DNA of 55,933 nucleotides from Catellatospora sp. KI3 (GTDB lineage: Bacteria > Actinomycetota > Actinomycetes > Mycobacteriales > Micromonosporaceae), in assembly GCF_029948125.1 (NCBI RefSeq), contig NZ_JASAMB010000033.1, forward strand, positions 1 through 55,933, in the 5' to 3' direction. A program made the position numbers and the translations under genes. A model generated the notes under the pieces. The model saw only the letters and a program-made list of their open reading frames with translations, searched no databases and had not been told where the DNA came from. Of the stretch, positions 50,853 through 55,933 are shown in pieces (the stretch's first letter is position 1; every line of letters starts with the position of its first letter).

Positions 50853-52139
50853 TCAGGCGGTCTCGTGGCGGTCGCGGTCGACCGCGCGCAGGCGTACCCG
50901 GGTGATGGTGCGGCCCTGGACCTCGACGACCTCGGCGGTCAGGCCGGGGGCCTTGATGGTCTCGCCGGGGCCGGTCGGGATGTGGCCCAGCTTGTCCAGC
51001 ACCAGCCCCGCGATGGTCGTGTAGTCGACCTCGCCGAGGCGCTCGTCGTCGATGCCCAGGTCGGGCAGGTCGTGCAGCGGGAACGAGCCCGGCAGCAGGA
51101 ACACCCCGTCGCCTTCGCGTACCACGGCCGCCACGTCGCGGTCGGTCTCGTCGTAGATCTCACCCACGACCTCCTCGACCAGGTCCTCCATCGTGATCAT
51201 GCCGTCGATCGAGCCGTGCTCGTTCACCACCAGGGCGAACTGCTCACGCTGGTGGCGCAGCTTGCGCATGGCGTCGGACACCGACTGGGTCTCCGGCAGG
51301 AACAGCGCCGGCCGGGCCGCCTCGGCGGCGGTGCCCTCGGCGTTGAGCAGGTCGCGAAGGTGCACCACGCCGACGGTCGCGTCGAGGCCGCCCTCGCCGA
51401 CCACCGGCGCCCGGGTGTGGCCCGAGTCGGCGAGCATCCGCAGCGCCTCCTGCGCGCTCACCCGGCCGGGCAGCATGAACACGTCCCGGCGCGGCACCAT
51501 GATCTCCCGTACGTCCCGCTCGGTGATCTCGAACGCGCCGGAGATGATCTCGCGCTGCTGGGCGGTGAACCCGCGCTGAGCCACCACCAGGTCCCGGATC
51601 TCCTCCGCGGAGATCTCCTCCCGGCCCGCCCTCGGGTCGCCGCCCGCGATCCGTACCAGCAGGTCGGTCGACTTGCCCAGCAGCCACACGAACGGCCGCG
51701 ACGCGGTCGCCATCCAGTCCAGCGGCCGGGCCGCCATCAGCGCCCAGCCCTCCGCCCGCTGCATCGCGATGCGCTTGGGCGCCAGCTCGCCGATGACCAG
51801 GGTCAGGAACGTGAGGATCAGGGTGACCACGATGATCGCGACCGGTTCGGCCGCCTCGCCGAGGAAGCCCAGCGGCTTGACGAGCGGCTTGGCCAGCGAG
51901 GTCGCCGCGAACGCGGAGGCGAGGAAGCCCGCCAGGGTGATGCCGATCTGAATGGTGGCCAGGAACCGGTTCGGGTCCCGGGACAGGCGCGCCAGCACCC
52001 GGCCGCCACCGGAGCTGCGCTCCAGGCGCTGGATCTGCGACTCGCGCAGTGAGATCAGCGCCATCTCGCTGCCCGACAGCGCGCCGTTGATCAACATCAG
52101 GACAAGCACCAGCAGGATCTGGGTGCTATAGCCGCCCAC
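50853..52139 (-). CDS. CNNM/CorC-type membrane protein (hemolysin family)
   Basis: 428-aa protein with a DUF21/CNNM membrane domain (about residues 1-185, four helices; starting LMLINGALSGSEMALISL, with IGELAPKRIAMQRAEG). Two CBS domains follow (about 205-330; MVPRRDVFMLPG, IDGMITMEDLVEEVVGEIYDE), then a C-terminal CorC/HlyC domain (about 345-420; GEVDYTTIAGLVLDKLGHIP). The family is tied to magnesium or cobalt efflux and magnesium-dependent gating by the CBS pair; the old hemolysin name is not a function here. GTG 52139 is the start. It diverges from the methyltransferase gene at 52265. Confidence 0.92.
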   Translation of the reverse strand: MGGYSTQILLVLVLMLINGALSGSEMALISLRESQIQRLERSSGGGRVLARLSRDPNRFLATIQIGITLAGFLASAFAATSLAKPLVKPLGFLGEAAEPVAIIVVTLILTFLTLVIGELAPKRIAMQRAEGWALMAARPLDWMATASRPFVWLLGKSTDLLVRIAGGDPRAGREEISAEEIRDLVVAQRGFTAQQREIISGAFEITERDVREIMVPRRDVFMLPGRVSAQEALRMLADSGHTRAPVVGEGGLDATVGVVHLRDLLNAEGTAAEAARPALFLPETQSVSDAMRKLRHQREQFALVVNEHGSIDGMITMEDLVEEVVGEIYDETDRDVAAVVREGDGVFLLPGSFPLHDLPDLGIDDERLGEVDYTTIAGLVLDKLGHIPTGPGETIKAPGLTAEVVEVQGRTITRVRLRAVDRDRHETA

Positions 52140-52264
52140 AGGCGTTCACTCCTCGGAAGTAAGTACGAAGCCTCAACCGTAGTCGGACCGCGCCACCACG
52201 CCGTGTCGCGGGTCACCAGGGTCGCGGTCACGCATTCATTGCGGCGACTGCCTACCCTGCCGCC

Positions 52265-52840
52265 ATGACGACCGTGGGGAGCAGGGCGGAGTTCGCGCAG
52301 CTGCAGGAGCGGCTGCTGGGCGGGCTCCGTGGCACGGTGCTGGAGATCGGGGCGGGCCGGGGACGCACGCTGGCGGCGTACCCCCGGGAAGTCCGCTGGC
52401 TCGGCCTCGAACCCGACCCGCGACGCCGCGCCGAACTCACCCGGATCGCCGCCCGGCACGGGCGGCATGAGCCCGTGCTGGCCGGAGTCGCCGAGCGCAT
52501 CCCACTGCCCGACGCGAGCGTGGACGCGGTCGTCGGCCGGACCGTGCTGTGCTCGGTGGCCGACCAGGCGGCGGTGCTGGCCGAGGTACGCCGGGTGCTG
52601 CGGCCGGGCGGCAGCTACGTCTTCTTCGAGCACGTCGCGGCACCGGCGGGCAGTCTGCTGCGCCGGGTGCAGGAGCTGCTCGCGCCGCTGAGCCGGCGCG
52701 TCTCGCACGGGTGCGACCCGGCGCGCGAGACCTGGCGCAGCCTGGAGGACGCCGGCTTCAGCCACCTCGACCTGCGCTGGTACGCCGCGGTGCGGTGGGA
52801 TCTTGACGCGCGCTACATCGGCGGGACTGCTCGGCGCTGA
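52265..52840 (+). CDS. Class I SAM-dependent methyltransferase
   Basis: 191-aa methyltransferase with the SAM-binding motif VLEIGAGRGRTLAAYP (about residues 25-40), the acidic residue of LGLEPDP (about 47-51), IPLPDASVDAVVGRTVLCSV (motif II) and VLRPGGSYVFFEHV (motif III). The pattern is that of UbiE/Mettl7-like small methyltransferases acting on lipids or small molecules; the substrate is not evident. ATG 52265 is the start; the preceding gap of 125 bases is shared with the divergent CNNM/CorC gene. A hairpin lies 140 bases downstream. Confidence 0.87.
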   Translation: MTTVGSRAEFAQLQERLLGGLRGTVLEIGAGRGRTLAAYPREVRWLGLEPDPRRRAELTRIAARHGRHEPVLAGVAERIPLPDASVDAVVGRTVLCSVADQAAVLAEVRRVLRPGGSYVFFEHVAAPAGSLLRRVQELLAPLSRRVSHGCDPARETWRSLEDAGFSHLDLRWYAAVRWDLDARYIGGTARR

Positions 52841-52979
52841 CCGACCTGGGGTTTGTCACCCGTGCGGAGGACAAGGTCGGCGCATTTGTGTGAGAAGTGC
52901 CTGCTGGCCCGGGGCCGCCCGTCCCGGTCGCCGCAATAACGGTGGACACGGAGCGGAAGTTGGAGTGAGGTGAAGGTCC

Positions 52980-53009
52980 GGGCAGGACGGTTGAGCCGCC
53001 GTCCTGCCC
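52980..53009. terminator. Hairpin between methyltransferase and type VII genes
   Basis: GGGCAGGACGG (52980-52990) / CCGTCCTGCCC (52999-53009), 11-bp perfect stem with an eight-base loop. It lies 114 bases upstream of the type VII gene start and can insulate it from the methyltransferase. The 282-base gap 52841-53122 shows no gene. Confidence 0.65.
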
Positions 53010-53122
53010 TACTCATGCCCGGGGTTCCGCCGACGGACCGGGTTTCTGCCTGTGGATAACATCGACGCTGCCGATTGAGTCCGATACGCTCCGTGCTGAT
53101 CCATGGAGGCGGGGAGGGTTTC

Positions 53123-53533
53123 ATGGGCAGCGGGGACAGTCCCAAGGTGTCCGTAGACCTCGGTGAGCTGCGCATGTTCGCCGAGGTGCTGGAGGCAGAC
53201 GTTGAGCAGGGTCTACGGCCAGGTGTGATTCGCGCCGAGAAGGAGCTGCAGAACGGTTTACGCTTCGGCGCGCATACGGTCGGTGGCGAGGTCGTGGCGA
53301 GCAGGCAACTGATGGCGATGGCTCTCGATCGGGCCAGGCGAAACGGCGCCAGTCAGGTGGGGGCCGCCCAGGTGCTAATCGATGCGATGCGGAAGGTGCT
53401 CGACAACTACACCAATGCTGACGAACTCTCGGCTGCCAACCTGGATGCCATTGAGAAGATCTTGCTAGGTGCTCTCGCCACCTCCAAGGACCTCGTGTCG
53501 GACCTTTCACCACATCGGGGTGAGTTCGAGTGA
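53123..53533 (+). CDS. Type VII-associated helical protein
   Basis: 136-aa, mainly alpha-helical protein without signal peptide or cysteine. It begins MGSGDSPKVSVDLGEL and contains long amphipathic helices (LRMFAEVLEADVEQGL, AAQVLIDAMRKVLDNYTNAD). Size and helix pattern are like the WXG100/EspC-type partners of type VII secretion, but no WXG motif is present, so this is by context. ATG 53123 follows GGGGAGGG. The next gene starts at a GTGA overlap, so the proteins are probably made in equal amounts and may form a complex. Codon use is less GC3-biased than in most of the window. Confidence 0.65.
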   Translation: MGSGDSPKVSVDLGELRMFAEVLEADVEQGLRPGVIRAEKELQNGLRFGAHTVGGEVVASRQLMAMALDRARRNGASQVGAAQVLIDAMRKVLDNYTNADELSAANLDAIEKILLGALATSKDLVSDLSPHRGEFE

Positions 53534-54762
53534 CCGATAAGAAGCGTTCGGTGCCCGTGCCGATCGTGTCGGCAGTGGTCAAGGGCGAGTTCGTTGGTCC
53601 GGTGCAGACCGTGTTCAGTGCACAGCCAAAGGTGCAGGCCGTTTGCACGAACTGGAATTCATTCGACGTACCGCGCATGTGGGACTCGGTTCGGACCGAG
53701 GACGATCCGATCGCCTGGGGCCAAGTCCAGGGGTGGGAGAGTCTCGGCCAGCTGCTCGCCGATCAACATGATCGACTTGCGCGGATGCGCAACAATCTTG
53801 TCTCCGTCTGGCAGCCAGAACATTCGGAGGCCGCCGACAAGTTTTTCGGCTTTCTCGACAGGCTGATTCTGGCCATGCGCGAGAACGCCTATGCTGCGGC
53901 GGGTACCGCGCGAGGCCTGGACGGCGTGCTTGCCGCACTCAGAACTGCGAAGGATAAGGTGGCGCCACTCAAGGAGCAGTGGGACAACGTCACCTCTGAC
54001 TGGCTGCCGGAGTGGTGGGACCACGCGGCCGAGAACCTCAACAATGCGGCGCGCCAGGCGATGACCGACGCAGAGGTGGCAGTCGGGGACCACCGGCGTC
54101 GCTTTATCGTGCCATCGGTCTTCGACTATCGAGGTGAGATATTCGGGGACATTACGGCCGCGACAGATGCGGATGATACGGGTGGACCGCACTGCGGTGA
54201 CGTGCCCAGCCCTCGTGACGTGGGGGCGCCGAATGGACCACCGCCGACGCCCGGCTATGACCCCGTTCTTCCCGGGGGGCCTGACCTGGCGAGCCTTCCT
54301 CCGGCCGTGCCGGCAGTGCCTGGTTCGCCCGTTTCACTGCTTCCAGTGCCGCCGGGCAGTCCCTACGCACCCAACGGCGGCGCGTACGTGCTACCGGGTC
54401 CGGGTGTAGGACGTGGCGGATGGATAGCGCCGATGTCGGCATCGGGTTCTGCGGCTGCGGCGGTTGGGCAGGGTAAAGGTGCTAACACTGCGGGTCTCAT
54501 GCCCGTCGCGACTCCAGGGAGTGCCACTGGCTCTCCATCAGGTAGGGGCGGTGCTCGCGAAGGACGGCGAGATGTGATCTGGCGGGTGGAGCAGGGTGTC
54601 GCCCCGATCATCGAAGGGCTGCCACCAGCGCGGGGAGTCGTGACGCGGGAACAGTTGGCGCAGCAGGACGAGGAGTTCGTCGACTGGTTCGCTGGCGTGG
54701 CGACCCCGTGGGCCGACGACCTCAAGGTGAAGATCATGAGAAGAATGGACCCGCAAGCGTGA
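53530..54762 (+). CDS. PPE-like proline-rich type VII protein
   Basis: 410-aa protein. The helical N-terminal domain (about residues 45-200) with DDPIAWGQVQGWESLGQLL, SVWQPEHSEAADKFFGFLD and EQWDNVTSDWLPEWWDHAAE resembles WXG100/PPE-type substrates or partners of ESX secretion. From about 215 to 345 it is a Pro/Gly/Ala-rich low-complexity region. The last 50 residues are ordered, with REQLAQQDEEFVDWFAGVAT. No signal peptide, as expected for type VII clients. The start GTG 53530 and the stop TGA (54760-54762) both overlap neighbouring genes, so all three genes are coupled. Confidence 0.7.
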   Translation: MTDKKRSVPVPIVSAVVKGEFVGPVQTVFSAQPKVQAVCTNWNSFDVPRMWDSVRTEDDPIAWGQVQGWESLGQLLADQHDRLARMRNNLVSVWQPEHSEAADKFFGFLDRLILAMRENAYAAAGTARGLDGVLAALRTAKDKVAPLKEQWDNVTSDWLPEWWDHAAENLNNAARQAMTDAEVAVGDHRRRFIVPSVFDYRGEIFGDITAATDADDTGGPHCGDVPSPRDVGAPNGPPPTPGYDPVLPGGPDLASLPPAVPAVPGSPVSLLPVPPGSPYAPNGGAYVLPGPGVGRGGWIAPMSASGSAAAAVGQGKGANTAGLMPVATPGSATGSPSGRGGAREGRRDVIWRVEQGVAPIIEGLPPARGVVTREQLAQQDEEFVDWFAGVATPWADDLKVKIMRRMDPQA

Positions 54763-55871
54763 ACAAACACTGGTGTCGTCACGCGGCCGCACTCGTGGTC
54801 GGAACGCTGATGGCTGCAGTGGTGGTCGGTGTCGGAACTCCTGCACAGGCTGCTGACTCGATCGCCGATGGCCAGTGGTATCTGAATTACCTCAACGTGG
54901 TCGCTGCACACCGGCTAAGCCAGGGCGAAGGCGTCCGGATCGGCGTTGTCGACACAGGCATCGACCCGCACCATCCTGACATTGAGGGATCGGTCGAGCC
55001 TGGTGTCGACGTCAACTTCGGCGGCAACGGCGACGGGCTGGAGGATACCGACGGGCACGGCACGGCCATGGCCAGCCTCATTGTGGGTCACGGAAAGATC
55101 AAGGGGATCGCGCCGAAAGCCAAAGTCGTCTCCCTCCGTTACGCGGACGGTTTAACCAGCTCGCCAACGCATATGGGTGAGGCGATCAGATGGGCAGTGG
55201 ATCATGAGCTCAAGGTGATCTCCATTTCGGCGGCTCATGTCGACGACGATCTCGTTTTGCAGCAGGCCATCGAAGATGCGGTTGCGCGTGACATCGTGAT
55301 CGTGGCCGGCTCGGGCAACAAGAGTCAGCAGACGGGGTTGCAGTACCCGGCTGCCTATGCGGGTGTGGTCGCGGTGGGCGGAATTGGCCGGAACGGTCAG
55401 CTATGGTCGGGTTCGATCACCGGTCCAGAGGTGGCCGTAGCTGCGCCTGCCGAACGGATCAGTGTCGCTTACCGGGGCAATCGCCGCGTCATCGTAGATG
55501 GAACATCGAATTCGACGGCGTTGGTAGCTGGGGTGGTAGCGCTGATCAGGGCCAAGTTCCCAAGCATGCCTGCGGCGGAGGTTGTCCGTCGGCTGACCGG
55601 TACCGCGACGGACAAGGGGCCCGCTGGGCGGGATTCGATGTACGGGTTCGGGGTGCCGAATCTGGTCGCCGCACTCAGCGAGCCGTACGTCGGTGCGCCG
55701 AGTGCGACGAAGGGGGCGGTGACGCCGAGTGCGGCTGGGCCCACGTGGATCGCGGCGCCGGGTGCCGAGTTCCCGCTGTGGACGGTGCTGGTCGTCGGCG
55801 CTGGGTGCCTGCTGGTCGTGCTGGCGGCCGGGCTCGTGATCATGCTGGTACGGCGGCGCACTGTCGGCTGA
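54759..55871 (+). CDS. mycP: Mycosin-type type VII secretion protease
   Basis: 370-aa membrane-anchored subtilase of the mycosin (MycP) family, the protease associated with type VII secretion. It has a signal peptide to about residue 32, WYLNYLNVVAAHRLSQGEGV, Asp65 in GVVDTGIDPHHPD, His100 in DGHGTAMAS, and Ser250 in DGTSNSTALVAG. A Pro/Ala linker, a C-terminal membrane helix (about 338-362, PLWTVLVVGAGCLLVVLAAG) and the tail VRRRTVG follow. All catalytic residues are intact. GTG 54759 overlaps the upstream stop as GTGA. The core machinery (EccB-E) is not in the window and would lie to the right. Confidence 0.92.
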   Translation: MNKHWCRHAAALVVGTLMAAVVVGVGTPAQAADSIADGQWYLNYLNVVAAHRLSQGEGVRIGVVDTGIDPHHPDIEGSVEPGVDVNFGGNGDGLEDTDGHGTAMASLIVGHGKIKGIAPKAKVVSLRYADGLTSSPTHMGEAIRWAVDHELKVISISAAHVDDDLVLQQAIEDAVARDIVIVAGSGNKSQQTGLQYPAAYAGVVAVGGIGRNGQLWSGSITGPEVAVAAPAERISVAYRGNRRVIVDGTSNSTALVAGVVALIRAKFPSMPAAEVVRRLTGTATDKGPAGRDSMYGFGVPNLVAALSEPYVGAPSATKGAVTPSAAGPTWIAAPGAEFPLWTVLVVGAGCLLVVLAAGLVIMLVRRRTVG

Positions 55872-55872
55872 G

Positions 55873-55910
55873 CCGGTCATCCCAAACGCGACCGAATAGG
55901 GCATGACCGG
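55873..55910 (+). terminator. Possible terminator after mycosin gene
   Basis: CCGGTCAT (55873-55880) / ATGACCGG (55903-55910), with CCC and GGG just inside that can extend the stem around a bulge. It begins one base after the mycosin stop region. Weak, and the sequence ends 23 bases later. Confidence 0.4.
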
Positions 55911-55933
55911 GTTGCCTCGGTCGAGTGGGTCTT

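Noticed and set aside
49113-52052. Long plus-strand open frame across the GT87 and CNNM/CorC genes
   Set aside because: Spans two clear minus-strand genes and their terminator, and has no recognisable domain.
53530-55871. Complete type VII secretion system
   Set aside because: No EccB, EccC, EccD or EccE is present; only a mycosin and two small partners are seen before the window ends.

Overview
The window is high-GC actinobacterial DNA with strong G/C preference at third codon positions, many GTG starts and ATGA/GTGA stop-start overlaps. A type VII secretion protease (mycosin), a MptB-like mannosyltransferase with GT4/GT87 partners, a SigJ-like ECF41 sigma factor and a family-1 beta-glucosidase all fit a filamentous actinomycete. 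Micromonosporaceae is my guess; no rRNA or tRNA gene is present to prove it.

Layout. (1) 1-5.4 kb: beta-glucosidase, a phytase-like 3' gene remnant cut off by a toxin-antitoxin-like pair with its own operator-promoter, then small housekeeping or accessory genes (YchJ-like, streptomycin 6-kinase family, FBP zinc protein, SnoaL-like). (2) 5.5-10.2 kb, minus strand: a four-gene unit with a substrate-binding/VWA lipoprotein, an XpaC-like membrane protein, a second membrane-anchored binding protein and TelA. (3) 10.6-22.8 kb, plus strand: a long operon that starts pstC-pstA and ends pstB. Between them lie three different phosphate-binding-protein-like proteins, an Ig-repeat protein with a WxL-like C-terminus, a DUF916 (WxL-interacting) membrane protein, a small membrane-anchored protein sharing a domain with the Ig protein, and a sortase-fold protein that has lost its catalytic His and Cys. 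This looks like a Pst-type transporter merged with a cell-surface complex and is the best candidate for an undescribed system here.

(4) 23-32 kb, minus strand: ATP-grasp and HD-domain proteins, an EamA-type transporter, then GT87, MptB-like, GT4 and MgtA-like glycosyltransferases, probably for mannolipids or lipomannan. (5) 32-38.4 kb: secreted protein, ECF41 sigma factor divergent from a carboxymuconolactone decarboxylase-like partner, serine hydrolase, aldo/keto reductase, TPR-like protein, small secreted protein. (6) 38.4-49 kb: a secreted proteome block with a large subtilase, a CHAP plus C39-like double cysteine peptidase, a metallo-beta-lactamase-fold hydrolase, a Tat-exported intradiol dioxygenase and an L,D-transpeptidase lipoprotein. 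(7) 49-52.8 kb: second GT87, CNNM/CorC-type protein, methyltransferase. (8) 53.1-55.9 kb: a type VII secretion fragment (helical protein, PPE-like proline-rich protein, mycosin), cut by the window edge.

Three families of short palindromic elements (60 bp, 57-58 bp and 46 bp) recur between genes, mostly at 3' ends where they can act as terminators. One copy sits inside the mptB-like gene as exactly 19 in-frame codons. Three gene remnants lie beside such elements or accessory genes, so these intergenic regions have been remodelled repeatedly.
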